A stretch of DNA of 64,000 nucleotides from Aidingimonas lacisalsi (GTDB taxonomy: Bacteria; Pseudomonadota; Gammaproteobacteria; Pseudomonadales; Halomonadaceae). The DNA lies in NCBI RefSeq assembly GCF_008079445.1, contig NZ_VRYH01000002.1, forward strand, positions 580,821 to 644,820, in the 5' to 3' direction. Shown here piece by piece: positions 53,452-62,699 of this stretch (position 1 is its first letter; each line of letters starts with the position of its first letter). The notes below the pieces were generated by a model. The model saw only the letters and a program-made list of their open reading frames with translations. It was not told the DNA's origin and ran no database searches. The position numbers were made by a program, and so were the translations under genes.

Positions 53452-54105
53452 ATGCATGAATTCTTGAGCCAGTCATTGTTCCTGGATTCCGGAATGGTGA
53501 GCCTCTCATATGCCATCATGCTGGTGGCGTATCTGGTGCGTGACATCCTGATCTTGCGGATTCTGTTGATCGTTGCCTCGATGGCCATGCTGCTTTATGG
53601 CGCCAGTATCGACAACTTGGCCATGCTGGTCTGGAATTCGTTATTCGTCGCCGTCAATGGTGTCCAGGTAGCCATACTGTTGCACGAACGGCGCATGCTG
53701 GAATTGCCCGACGAGCTCGATCGAATCCACCGGGCCGTCTTCTGGTTCATGACGGCACGCGAATTTCGTCAGCTCTGGCAGCGAGGGCAACGTGAAACTC
53801 GGTACAGCGGCGGCATTCTTCGTCAGGGTGAGGTACCCGATCGCATCTACCTAGTGCTTGACGGAGAAGTGCGTGTCGAGCGTGATGGCCATACCGTCGC
53901 CTGCCTGGGACCCATGTATCTGGTCGGCGAAATGAGCTACATCAATCACGCCAGTGCCAATGCCGATGTGGTCATCGATGACCATGTAGAACTCATGATC
54001 TGGACCCATGAGGATCTGAGCCGCTTGGAGCGAAGGCGTCCTCACCTCATACAGAAATTCAATGTTATCGTCGGGCAGGACCTGGTGCGCAAGATCGGTG
54101 CATGA
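53452..54105 (+). CDS. membrane protein with cyclic-nucleotide-binding (Popeye-like) domain
   Basis: This 217-residue protein has three hydrophobic helices (about 14-85) and then a cytoplasmic cyclic-nucleotide-binding beta-roll (about 105-200): ILRQGEVPDRIYLVLDGEVRVERDGHTVACLGPMYLVGEMSYI. The phosphate-binding-cassette region lacks the usual GExALL-xx-RAA pattern and resembles Popeye-domain proteins. It may bind cAMP at the membrane. It lies 87 bases upstream of the CHASE2 cyclase, which could supply its ligand. Confidence 0.8.
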   Translation: MHEFLSQSLFLDSGMVSLSYAIMLVAYLVRDILILRILLIVASMAMLLYGASIDNLAMLVWNSLFVAVNGVQVAILLHERRMLELPDELDRIHRAVFWFMTAREFRQLWQRGQRETRYSGGILRQGEVPDRIYLVLDGEVRVERDGHTVACLGPMYLVGEMSYINHASANADVVIDDHVELMIWTHEDLSRLERRRPHLIQKFNVIVGQDLVRKIGA

Positions 54106-54192
54106 TCAGATCTGCACTGCAATCGTGGTATATTCCTGAGATCTTGTCCGTCGATGACAATGATACATGTTGAAGCAGGGAAATGACGGATC

Positions 54193-56421
54193 ATGCCGAA
54201 AAGGCCATCGCCGCGTCTGACGGTGAGGGCGGCTGGGCTTGCTCTGACGCTCCTGGCGGTACTGGTGCAAACCGGGCATGTGCCCGGTGTATCAGGCCTT
54301 TATCAGCGGCTTGAGTTGCTCGCCTATGACTTGCGACTGGCAGGTCAGGTCGACGATGACTCGCAAGTCGATGAGCGTATTGCGATCGTGGATATCGACG
54401 AATCGTCGCTGGATCGGGAAGGGCAATGGCCCTGGCCACGCCAGCGTTTGGCGACCCTCGTCGAGCGGATGCGTGATGCCGGCGCTGCCGTTGTCGCCTT
54501 CGACATCATGTGGCCCGAACCGGAGCGTAATAGCGTCTCTCAGCTTGCCGAGTCGTTACCCGAAGATGAGGCAGCCTCCTTCGAGGAGGAGTTTGCTGAT
54601 CTGGCAAAGCGTATCGATGGTGATGAAGCGTTGGCCGAGGCTCTCGAAGCCAGTGAATCGGTGCTGGGTTTCACGCTTCACGATGAGGCCAATAGTAGCG
54701 GTCAATTGCCGCCACCGCTGAAAACCGATCTTGCTGATCCCACCAGTTTGGGCATTCCCGAGAGAACCTCTTATACCAGTAACATTCCTGTCTTACAGGA
54801 GGCCGGTGAACACGGTGGCTTTTTTTCGTTGCAACCCGACCGGGATGGTGTGATTCGTCGGGTGCCGCTGGTGGCCCGTCATGACGGTTCTGTTTATCCT
54901 TCTCTGTCTCTGGAGACCCTGCGCCTGTACACCCTGGCCGATAAAGTGGGCCTGGAAACGGAAAGGGCAGGCGACCAGCAGGTGCTGGAAGCGATAGATG
55001 TGGGCGGCACCCGAATTGCCACCGATGCCGAGGGCAACATGCTCGTCCCCTTCCGTGGTCCCAGGGGAAGTTTTCCCTATGTTTCCGCTGCGGATGTTCT
55101 GGATGGACGGGAGGAGGCGTTGTCGACCCTTGAGGGTGCTATCGTGCTGGTAGGTACTACGGCCCAGGGGTTGTTCGATCTGCGTAACACGCCGGTAGGT
55201 GGCGTTTTTCCAGGAGTGGAGATCCATGCCAACCTGCTGTCGGCGATGCTGGATGAGCGCCAACTGGTCAGCCCCGACTGGGGGCGCGGTACAGAAATCG
55301 CGACGACATTGGCCCTGGGCATTCTACTGGCGTTGTTGTTGCCGACACTCTCTCCCATATGGCAGGGCATCACGGTGTTCCTGGCCGTCATGGGGGCCGT
55401 CCTCGGCAATCTATGGGCCTGGTACACGGTCGGCATTGTGCTGGACCTGGCCGGGTCGTTGCTCGTTGTCGTGATGGTGGCAGCGCTCAACCTGGCCTAC
55501 GGTTTTCTGTTCGAATCACGCCACAAGCAACGCATCAAGCGAATGTTCGGTCAATATGTGCCACCGGCACTCGTCGATGAAATGAGCGCAAACCCCGACC
55601 GTTATGGTTTTCAGGGAGAATCACGCGAACTCAGTGTGCTGTTCAGCGATATCCGCGGGTTCACGGCGTTGTCAGAGCGCTTGAGCGCGAATGAACTCAA
55701 GGACCTGCTCAACCGGTTTTTCACCCCCATGACACGGGTCATTTTCGAGACCCGTGGCACTGTCGACAAGTACGTAGGTGACATGGTCATGGCGTTCTGG
55801 GGAGCGCCGCTGTCGGACAAGCATCATGCGGAGCAATCAATCGAAGCCGCACTGGCCATGCTGGATGAAGCGGCTCGTCTACGTGACACCTTTCGCCGCG
55901 AAGGATTACCACCGATCGAGATCGGGGTGGGAATCAACAGTGGTGTCATGAACGTGGGGGATATGGGATCGGACTATCGGCGCGCCTATACGGTGCTGGG
56001 GGATGCTGTCAATCTGGCAGCACGTCTGGAGGATGTCACCCGATTTTATGAGGTGGGGATCGTGATAGGAGAGCGCACCCGGGAGTTGGCCGGCGAGTCT
56101 TTCATCTATCGCGAACTCGATCTATTGCGTGTCAAAGGGAAGTCTCGGGCAGTACGTATCTATCAACCCGTCTGTCGTCGTGAGGATCTCACCACGACGG
56201 AGCGCCAGGCTATCGACGCTTACCATCAGGCTTTGCAGGATTTCCGTGCCCAACGTTGGAGTCAGGCTGACCGGTGTTTTGCACGACTTCAGGAACAATA
56301 TGAGCACGATGATCAACCGCCGACAAAGCTGTATGCGCTCTATCGTGAGCGTATCGCTATGCTGCGGGAGCAGACGCTGCCTGCGGATTGGGATGGAGTG
56401 TATGTGCAAAGAGACAAGTGA
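54193..56421 (+). CDS. CHASE2-domain class III adenylate/guanylate cyclase
   Basis: This 742-residue protein has an N-terminal helix (about 10-28), a periplasmic CHASE2 sensor (about 30-365), three helices (about 370-455) and a cytoplasmic class III cyclase domain (about 478-660). The cyclase shows both metal Asp motifs (LFSDIRGFTALSE and YVGDMVMAFWGAP), the substrate-determining KYVGD lysine and LGDAVNLAARLE. It should be active, probably making cAMP. A C-terminal helical tail follows. The stop overlaps the Slam-like gene, so synthesis is coupled. Confidence 0.93.
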   Translation: MPKRPSPRLTVRAAGLALTLLAVLVQTGHVPGVSGLYQRLELLAYDLRLAGQVDDDSQVDERIAIVDIDESSLDREGQWPWPRQRLATLVERMRDAGAAVVAFDIMWPEPERNSVSQLAESLPEDEAASFEEEFADLAKRIDGDEALAEALEASESVLGFTLHDEANSSGQLPPPLKTDLADPTSLGIPERTSYTSNIPVLQEAGEHGGFFSLQPDRDGVIRRVPLVARHDGSVYPSLSLETLRLYTLADKVGLETERAGDQQVLEAIDVGGTRIATDAEGNMLVPFRGPRGSFPYVSAADVLDGREEALSTLEGAIVLVGTTAQGLFDLRNTPVGGVFPGVEIHANLLSAMLDERQLVSPDWGRGTEIATTLALGILLALLLPTLSPIWQGITVFLAVMGAVLGNLWAWYTVGIVLDLAGSLLVVVMVAALNLAYGFLFESRHKQRIKRMFGQYVPPALVDEMSANPDRYGFQGESRELSVLFSDIRGFTALSERLSANELKDLLNRFFTPMTRVIFETRGTVDKYVGDMVMAFWGAPLSDKHHAEQSIEAALAMLDEAARLRDTFRREGLPPIEIGVGINSGVMNVGDMGSDYRRAYTVLGDAVNLAARLEDVTRFYEVGIVIGERTRELAGESFIYRELDLLRVKGKSRAVRIYQPVCRREDLTTTERQAIDAYHQALQDFRAQRWSQADRCFARLQEQYEHDDQPPTKLYALYRERIAMLREQTLPADWDGVYVQRDK

Positions 56422-57772
56422 TGGGACACCTCCTTGCCGCGGTTCTGGCGCGAGGTGCTTGGGAGTGTTACTGGCCATGATCCTGATAGCGTCAGTGACG
56501 GAGCCTGTGCCCGCCGATGATGACGAAGACGCCCGTGCCGCGGCCGAGGAGATCGAACAACGCCAACGTCAATATAATCCACGTCACGCTCATGAGTGGG
56601 GCAACCGCCACTTGGCTGCATATGGCGGAAACCCTGACTTCGATTATGCGTTGGCAATGGCGGCCCTTGCTGCCGATCGCCCTTCCCATGCGCAGGCTGC
56701 GCTGAACCGGGTGCTGGATGTTCAGCCATCGCATGGTCGTGCTCGGTTGGAATTGGCGCGTGCTTATTTCCAACTTGGCGAATATGACAGTGCCCGGGAG
56801 CAGTTCCAGCGGGTATTGAACAACGATCCCCCCAGTCAGGTGCAGGACAATATTGAGCGTTTTCTGACAGCGATAGCGTCGCGTCAACGCGAACAGGAAG
56901 CCCACGTCGAAGGCTATATGGGAATCAAGACGGGCCACGACGACAACCTGAACAGTGCGACCGGCGATGAATTCTTTTTGCCGATGCTGCCCGAGATTCC
57001 TTTGGCCGTCGAGGATATCGACGACGAATTTCTGACACTGGAAGGTGGCGCGTCTTATCGTCGTCCCGTGACGCAACATAGCGGTCTCTTTGCTGGTGTC
57101 GACCTCAGCGAACGCCGTTATCACCACCATGACGAGTACGATCAGCGCCAGGTTCGGCTGCGGGTCGGTGGTCGATTCGATACAGATTGGGGGCGTATAC
57201 GCCTGCCGTTGGAATGGCGTCAACTGCAACTCGGTGGGGACAGTTACCGCCGCTATACCGGTTTCGGTGCAGAGCTCTCCCACGAGTGGCAGCCTGGCCG
57301 TAAGCTGCATCTATTTGGGCGTGTCGGCGCCACCGACTATCCCGATCTGGCTAGTCGGGATGTCAACAGTGCGTCACTTGGTGGAGGGATAGAACAGTGG
57401 CTACCCGGTCCTGGACTTCGGTTGTCGGCTGGGGTGTACGCCGGTATCGAAGAGCCTCGTGGCGATGGGGCCGGTCATTATGGTCGCGATTATCAGGGGG
57501 TCAGGTTGGGGGTGGACTGGCGTGCCACCGAGTCGAACACATTCTCGGCCCAGGTAGTTCATCAGCGAGCCAGTCATGATGATGAAGAGCCTCTGTTTGC
57601 CGACCCTCGCCGCGATCGCCTGACGCAAGCCTCGCTCGATTGGTGGTGGCAGCTCGACGATGGGTGGCGATTGGGCTCGGGGGTCAGCCATTTGGTCAAT
57701 GAGTCTTCGATCAAGCTCTATGATTATGACCGTACTCAGGTGCAGGCTCGAGTACGTTATGTATGGGAGTGA
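56402..57772 (+). CDS. TPR plus beta-barrel outer-membrane protein (Slam/DUF560-like)
   Basis: This 456-residue protein has a signal-type segment (about 19-37), two or three TPR repeats (about 60-155; ALAMAALAADRPSHAQAALNRVLDVQPSHGRARLELARAYFQLGEYDSA region) and a C-terminal barrel of about 290 residues. The barrel has GHDDNLNSA near 185, the place where DUF560 proteins have DSNVN, and ends in RVRYVWE. This layout matches Slam translocators, which move TbpB-like proteins to the cell surface. ATG 56402 overlaps the cyclase gene by 20 bases and follows GGATGGAG. Alternative: a DUF560-unrelated barrel with TPRs. Confidence 0.75.
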   Translation: MCKETSDGTPPCRGSGARCLGVLLAMILIASVTEPVPADDDEDARAAAEEIEQRQRQYNPRHAHEWGNRHLAAYGGNPDFDYALAMAALAADRPSHAQAALNRVLDVQPSHGRARLELARAYFQLGEYDSAREQFQRVLNNDPPSQVQDNIERFLTAIASRQREQEAHVEGYMGIKTGHDDNLNSATGDEFFLPMLPEIPLAVEDIDDEFLTLEGGASYRRPVTQHSGLFAGVDLSERRYHHHDEYDQRQVRLRVGGRFDTDWGRIRLPLEWRQLQLGGDSYRRYTGFGAELSHEWQPGRKLHLFGRVGATDYPDLASRDVNSASLGGGIEQWLPGPGLRLSAGVYAGIEEPRGDGAGHYGRDYQGVRLGVDWRATESNTFSAQVVHQRASHDDEEPLFADPRRDRLTQASLDWWWQLDDGWRLGSGVSHLVNESSIKLYDYDRTQVQARVRYVWE

Positions 57773-57778
57773 GACAGC

Positions 57779-59284
57779 ATGTTCCAGATGAGCGCTGCGG
57801 CAGGCCGATGGCCTTCAGCCGGCCTGATCCACTGCTTACTGTGGGGAATGTCGTTACCGGCTGTGGCTGATGATGAGCCGGCGGGAGTCGTGCTCAGCAC
57901 TAGTGGTGACGTCGAGGCCCGTATGGAGGGTGAGGCCAGGATATTGTCCCGGCGTTCCGAGGTGTTCCCTGAAGAGCTTGTGGTGACGGGGGAATCGTCG
58001 CGAGGGCAGATTCGTTTCGAGGACGGTGAATTGGTCCAACTGGACGCTGATAGTGCACTTCGTATCGATGAGTTCGTCGAGCCCGACGCGGATGATGAAG
58101 AGGAAGTGGGTCGTAGTACCAAGTCGCTGCTCAAAGGGGGCATGCGTGCCATCAGCGGGGCCATCGATGGTGAAGAGACATATGCCGTGGATACCCCGTC
58201 GGCCACCATTGGCATCCGTGGTACCACTTATCGACTATTCGTCGAGGATGATGGGGCTCTCCACGCTGCAGTTCAGGATGGTCGGATCAGTGTGGATAAC
58301 GAGGCGGGTGAGTTGGTCATCGGGGATGACGAAAGCTATCGCATTGCTTATGTCACCGACCGTTCGACACCACCGGAGGGGCGTATATCGATGCCTGAGC
58401 CACTCGGCCGCATCCTTGGTAGCGATGATGGCGGTGATGATGGTGACTCACGAAGCAGGGCCGGCGACGCTGGCGAGTCAGAGGAGAGCGTGCTCTATCT
58501 CGATCAATCATTGCAGAACGATGAGGCTTATCGCGAAGGATTCGAACCCGAACCCGAACCCGAACCCGAGCCGGAACCGGAACCGCAAGAACCCGACTTG
58601 ATAAGTACTCAGGACGATGCCTTCCTATCCCGTGAGGGGGAATGGATCGAGGCAGCCGATGTCGAATACTACGACGATGATACGGCCAGGCTCGTTCATA
58701 CCGTGGATGGCGAAAACGTAACCATCGGTGATGATGATGGGATGTATCAGTCGGCCGACAATCTCGAGGTGAGTTGGGGCGCCTGGAATGAACCGCTGGA
58801 AACTCGCGAGGATGGTAGTGAGAGTGAACTCGATGAACCGGTGGTATGGATGGCGTATGAGCCAACACCTGATGATGTAGTCGACGAGAGGTTTTTGAGC
58901 ACGGAGAACAATGTGACCTATAGCGAAATATCCGGATTCGTCGGGCAAGCGGCATCTGGAACATTGGTCACCGAAAGTGGTGAACAGAGCATCTCTGCTA
59001 ACTTGACTAATTTCGGGTTTGGAGCGGAATTTGCTCTTGATCTGTTATTGACATTTCCCGAAGAAAGCTGGGATGCCTCCTTCGCAGGCGAGTTTTCCGC
59101 GAATGAATTGCGGGGGGTGCTGGACGAAGGAACCTATGACGACGGTAGTGGAGAGATAGCCATCGATAGTGGTGAGTTGCTCATGCATCTGGTCGGAGAG
59201 GACGCCGAAGGACTCGCCGGGCGGTTTGGACTGGAGGCCGGTGATGCCGAGACCCGGGGCGTCTTCCTGCTGGAAGGTGAGTGA
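57779..59284 (+). CDS. FecR-domain protein with TbpB-like C-terminal domain
   Basis: This 501-residue protein has a signal peptide ending near AVA before DDEPAG, without a lipobox. A FecR domain (about 35-200; IRFEDGELVQLDADSALRI and VDTPSATIGIRGTTYRLFVE) and an acidic region follow, with seven Glu-Pro units (about residue 256-269). The C-terminal domain (about 280-501) has the pattern of TbpB-type beta-barrels: alternating strands and a GRFGLEAGDAETRGVFLLEGE ending. That type of domain is the usual cargo of Slam translocators. It starts 6 bases after the Slam-like gene. Confidence 0.78.
   Translation: MFQMSAAAGRWPSAGLIHCLLWGMSLPAVADDEPAGVVLSTSGDVEARMEGEARILSRRSEVFPEELVVTGESSRGQIRFEDGELVQLDADSALRIDEFVEPDADDEEEVGRSTKSLLKGGMRAISGAIDGEETYAVDTPSATIGIRGTTYRLFVEDDGALHAAVQDGRISVDNEAGELVIGDDESYRIAYVTDRSTPPEGRISMPEPLGRILGSDDGGDDGDSRSRAGDAGESEESVLYLDQSLQNDEAYREGFEPEPEPEPEPEPEPQEPDLISTQDDAFLSREGEWIEAADVEYYDDDTARLVHTVDGENVTIGDDDGMYQSADNLEVSWGAWNEPLETREDGSESELDEPVVWMAYEPTPDDVVDERFLSTENNVTYSEISGFVGQAASGTLVTESGEQSISANLTNFGFGAEFALDLLLTFPEESWDASFAGEFSANELRGVLDEGTYDDGSGEIAIDSGELLMHLVGEDAEGLAGRFGLEAGDAETRGVFLLEGE
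58544..58585 (+). repeat. seven tandem Glu-Pro codons
   Basis: Seven six-base units (GAACCC, then GAGCCG/GAACCG variants) code for a Glu-Pro linker in the FecR protein. The unit length is a multiple of three, so gain or loss changes only linker length. Confidence 0.85.
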
Positions 59285-59287
59285 GAG

Positions 59288-59812
59288 TCAGGCGTTAGGG
59301 GCGCGATAACGAATATCGGTAATGATATAGGTCGTTTCCCCACCAGGAGCGGCGACCGTGGCTTCGTCGTCGAGCCCCTTGCCGAGCAGGGCCTTGGCGA
59401 GAGGGGCGTCAACGCTGATCCAGTGCTTACCGGTGTCGGTTTCGTCATGGCCGACGATGCGTATGGACAATTCATCGCCGTTCTCATCTTCCAGCGTAAC
59501 GAAAGCTCCAAAGTAGACGCGCTCGGTGTCGGCGGGTAGCCGGTCGATGACCTGGACTTCGTCCAGGCGTTTGGTTAGGTAACGAATACGTCCCAGCACC
59601 CGATGCAGTTCTTTCTTGTTGTAGGTGTAGTCGGCGTTTTCGCTGCGATCGCCCTGAGCGGCCGCTTCACCAACCTTCGTTGAAAGCCGCGGCCGCTCGA
59701 CACGTGTCAGGTGGTCGAGAATGCCTCGCAGTCGCTCAGCGCCTTCGGCCGTGATCAAGTTGCTCTTGGGCTCCTGGCGAGGATCCTTGGCGGGATCGCG
59801 CCAGCGTGTCAT
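59288..59812 (-). CDS. greB: transcription elongation factor GreB
   Basis: GreB stimulates RNA cleavage by backtracked RNA polymerase. The 174-residue protein has the coiled-coil N-terminal domain with the catalytic acidic tip (GDRSENADYTYNKKELH, about 57-73) and the C-terminal FKBP-like domain (ISVDAPLAKALLGKGLDDEA). The tip sequence and RIRYLTKRLDEVQVID favour GreB over GreA. ATG 59812 was chosen over 59827. It is convergent with the FecR gene, with 3 bases between the stops. Confidence 0.94.
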   Translation of the reverse strand: MTRWRDPAKDPRQEPKSNLITAEGAERLRGILDHLTRVERPRLSTKVGEAAAQGDRSENADYTYNKKELHRVLGRIRYLTKRLDEVQVIDRLPADTERVYFGAFVTLEDENGDELSIRIVGHDETDTGKHWISVDAPLAKALLGKGLDDEATVAAPGGETTYIITDIRYRAPNA

Positions 59813-60041
59813 GTTGCGACCTTTCATTATCTTGCCATCCACCTCGCTATGCTATGGTGCGAACCTTACGTAAGCATGGGCGTAACGCCAACCCGTCAAT
59901 GGTGACTGGCTTCCGTTTCAAACGTTCGTTACAGTGCGTTGGTGATCCTGTGACCTATCCGCTGGGTAAACACCGTATGGACAGTCGCAGTCATTATTCA
60001 GACAGAGCGTAGTGAATCCGAGTCAGCACAAGGAGTGAGAC

Positions 60042-60680
60042 ATGTCATATTGTCGTTCAACCGTGGCTGTCATGCTGGTGATGATACTGATGGGGCCGGT
60101 CACGACACTGGCTGATGATGGTGAGGTAGCCGCGCTGCGTGAGCGTTGGGAAACCATTACGACCGACATGCCGGATGACGCACGCGGACAAGCGTACGCC
60201 GAGCTCGTCGAGGAGGCGACGCAGCTGGTCGAGTCATCCCCTGATGATGCCGATGCGCTGCTCTGGAAAGGCATTGCTTTGGCCTCTGAGGCACGCGCCA
60301 AGGGAGGCCCCGGTGCATTAGGCTTGGCCAAGGAAGCCCGTGATGACCTGGAACGAGTCGTGGAACTCGATCCGAGTGGTGGTAACGCGTCCGCGTATGT
60401 CACGCTCGCCGTGCTCTATCAACGCGTGCCCGGTTGGCCACTCGGGTTCGGCGATAGTGACACGGCAGAGGCGCTGTTCCAGAGCGCGCGGCAAATTCGA
60501 CCCGAGGGTATCGATGTCAATTACTATTATGCTGTCTTCCTCGAAGAAGAAGGGCGCGTCGATGACGCGTTAGAACACGCGCGACTGGCCGTGGAGGGTG
60601 AATCTCGCGAAGGACGCACGGCGTCGGATGAAGCGCTGCGTGATGACGCATGGAAGCTCATCGATCGTTTGTCGTCCTGA
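60042..60680 (+). CDS. periplasmic TPR-repeat protein
   Basis: This 212-residue protein has a signal peptide (ending TLA before DDGEV) and helical TPR-like repeats over the rest: ATQLVESSPDDADALLWKGIALA, DDLERVVELDPSGGNASAYVTLAVLYQ, AEALFQSARQIRPEGIDVNYYYAVFLEEEGR and DDALEHARLAV. It is probably a periplasmic scaffold. No family-specific function can be given. It has no close operon partner: 229 bases separate it from greB, divergent, and 129 from nudF. Confidence 0.8.
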   Translation: MSYCRSTVAVMLVMILMGPVTTLADDGEVAALRERWETITTDMPDDARGQAYAELVEEATQLVESSPDDADALLWKGIALASEARAKGGPGALGLAKEARDDLERVVELDPSGGNASAYVTLAVLYQRVPGWPLGFGDSDTAEALFQSARQIRPEGIDVNYYYAVFLEEEGRVDDALEHARLAVEGESREGRTASDEALRDDAWKLIDRLSS

Positions 60681-60809
60681 ACCTATTCCCTGATCGGGAC
60701 AATGCGCCCTTGGGGCTAGCCGAAGCGTCGGTACAAGCGTGTAATCTCTCGATTGGCAGCATGGCGCCCGGTCAGGATAATGAGGCTTTCGCCACCGCAA
60801 GGAGATGTC

Positions 60810-61451
60810 ATGGACGAGCGATCGAAGTCTGCCGGCTCTCTCGCGTTGCCTCGTTTCGGCGCCAGCGATGTCGAGCGTTGCGACGATGAATGCCTTTATC
60901 AAGGTTTCTTTCGTCTGGAGCGGCGTCGTTTGCGCCACCGCTTGTTCGATGGCGGCTGGAGTGAAGAGGTCGTGCGTGAAGTCCATGTTCGTCATGATGC
61001 CGTCGGTGTGCTGCTTTACGATGTGGAGCAAGATGCCGTGGTGCTGGTCGAGCAGATTCGCGCTGGGGCTCTCGACGACCCGACCAGCCCCTGGAAATTG
61101 GAAGTGGTGGCGGGCCTGGTCGAGAATGGTGAAGATCCCGCCGATGTTGCACGCCGTGAAGCACTGGAAGAGGCGGGCTGCGAGGTGGGCGAGCTGTTCG
61201 AGTTGTATACCTACTATCCCAGTCCCGGGGCTTGCAATGAGCGCGTCAGTCTATACTGTGGTCTGATCGACAGCCACGGCCTGGGCGGCGTGCATGGCCT
61301 CGATGAAGAGAATGAGGACATTCAGGTGCATGTCGTTGCGTATCCTCGGCTTTCTCAACTTGTCGGGGCCGGTCGGTTGGACAATGCCATGAGCTTGATC
61401 GCTTTCCAGTGGTTGGCACGTGAACGAGCTTCGCTGCGGGCGGCTCATTGA
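60810..61451 (+). CDS. nudF: ADP-ribose diphosphatase (Nudix)
   Basis: NudF splits ADP-ribose to AMP and ribose-5-phosphate with Mg(2+). The 213-residue protein has the Nudix box GLVENGEDPADVARREALEEAGCEVGEL (about 108-135) with the REALEEAG core, plus PWKLEVVAG before it. AAGGAG precedes ATG 60810. It leads the conserved nudF-yqiB-cpdA set known from E. coli. Confidence 0.92.
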   Translation: MDERSKSAGSLALPRFGASDVERCDDECLYQGFFRLERRRLRHRLFDGGWSEEVVREVHVRHDAVGVLLYDVEQDAVVLVEQIRAGALDDPTSPWKLEVVAGLVENGEDPADVARREALEEAGCEVGELFELYTYYPSPGACNERVSLYCGLIDSHGLGGVHGLDEENEDIQVHVVAYPRLSQLVGAGRLDNAMSLIAFQWLARERASLRAAH

Positions 61452-61494
61452 TGGTATGTAACGATGACGTTGAGTATCGAATAGAGGTAATGTC

Positions 61495-61941
61495 GTGACG
61501 AAAGCCGCTTATGTCACAGACCTGAAGACGTTGCAGGGCGAATGCACTGCCAACTATGTGCGTCTGGTTCGCATGCTTGGCGATCTGGAAGCCGGTGAAG
61601 TGCGTGAAGTGGCCTTGAAGAATCACGACAAGCGGCTTGGTTGCTTGTGGCTGGAAGTGCTGGAGTGTGCACCGTACACCTCGATCATCAGGGTGTCGCA
61701 ATCGGGGGTCCTGGATGATTTCGTCGATCCGCCACGCATGCGAGTTCATCTGTATCACGATGTCCGGATGGCCGAAGTGACTGATTTTCAGCGTAAACGT
61801 CATTTCGATGGTCGTTACCGGTATCCGAATGCCCATATGCATCAGCCGGACGAAAAGCTGCAGCTCAACCGTTTTTTGGGTGAGTGGCTCCAGCACGGTC
61901 TGGCTCACGGCCACTCACTGGATCTGCCGGAGCTGCGTTGA
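61495..61941 (+). CDS. DUF1249 (YqiB) family protein
   Basis: This 148-residue protein belongs to the DUF1249 family (E. coli YqiB): YVTDLKTLQGECTANYVRLVRML, then DVRMAEVTDFQRKRHFDGRYRYPN and QPDEKLQLNRFLGEWLQHGLAHG. Its function is unknown to me. It begins with GTG after GAGG. Its stop overlaps the cpdA start (TGATG). Confidence 0.9.
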   Translation: MTKAAYVTDLKTLQGECTANYVRLVRMLGDLEAGEVREVALKNHDKRLGCLWLEVLECAPYTSIIRVSQSGVLDDFVDPPRMRVHLYHDVRMAEVTDFQRKRHFDGRYRYPNAHMHQPDEKLQLNRFLGEWLQHGLAHGHSLDLPELR

Positions 61942-62699
61942 TGCGTGTGATTCAGGTGACCGATAGCCACCTGTTTGCTGACCCTCGGGCTCGGGGACGA
62001 CTCGGAATGCCCCTGCCTCAGTTGCACGATGTCCTGTTGCATGTGCGCCAGCTTCGGCCTGACGTGTTGTTGGCTACCGGTGATATCGCTCATGACGAGA
62101 CGCCGACGGCATATCAGCATGCCATCGATGCTTTCGCTACCATGGAATGCCCCTGGTTCTGGATACCCGGCAACCATGACCACCAATCGCTCATGGCCGA
62201 GTATCACGAGATGCATGAGGATGTCGATCTGGAAGGTTGGCGTCTACTGGCGTTGAATTCTCAGGTCAATGGCCAAGCGCACGGGCGCCTGGGACCGGAA
62301 CAGCTCAGGACTCTGGCTGACCGGCTAGAGGACGATGCACGCCCGACCTTGCTTGCCATGCATCATCAGCCCGTGGAAATCGGTTCCGCCTGGATCGACA
62401 GCATTGCCCTCGAGGATCGAGAGGCTCTCTGGCAGGTACTCGCGGCCTATCCTCAGGTGCAGGCCATCGTTTGTGGGCACATCCATCAAGCGTTTGCCAG
62501 TCAACGCCATCTTGAAGAGGGTGTCATTGCCGTCTATGGATGCCCCTCCACCTCGGATCAATTCCTGCCGGGAGCGGATGAGTTCGCTCTCGATACCGCG
62601 TCACGCCCTGGTTTTCGAGTGATCGATTTGTACGAAGCGACTCTGGATACCTGGGTCGAACGGGTCGATCCTTTATCTTGTTATTCTCTTTTGAGCTAA
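61941..62699 (+). CDS. cpdA: 3',5'-cyclic-AMP phosphodiesterase
   Basis: CpdA hydrolyses cAMP to AMP and so ends cAMP signals. The 252-residue calcineurin-type enzyme has QVTDSHLF (metal Asp and His, about 4-11), ATGDIAHD (about 44-51), PGNHD (about 75-79), AMHHQPV and VCGHIHQAFA. All metal ligands seem intact. The CHASE2 cyclase at 54193 may provide its substrate. It is translationally coupled to the DUF1249 gene by TGATG. Confidence 0.93.
   Translation: MRVIQVTDSHLFADPRARGRLGMPLPQLHDVLLHVRQLRPDVLLATGDIAHDETPTAYQHAIDAFATMECPWFWIPGNHDHQSLMAEYHEMHEDVDLEGWRLLALNSQVNGQAHGRLGPEQLRTLADRLEDDARPTLLAMHHQPVEIGSAWIDSIALEDREALWQVLAAYPQVQAIVCGHIHQAFASQRHLEEGVIAVYGCPSTSDQFLPGADEFALDTASRPGFRVIDLYEATLDTWVERVDPLSCYSLLS

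Noticed and set aside
58544..58585. Glu-Pro codon repeat as a phase-variation switch
   Set aside because: The unit is six bases, so slippage keeps the reading frame and can only change linker length.
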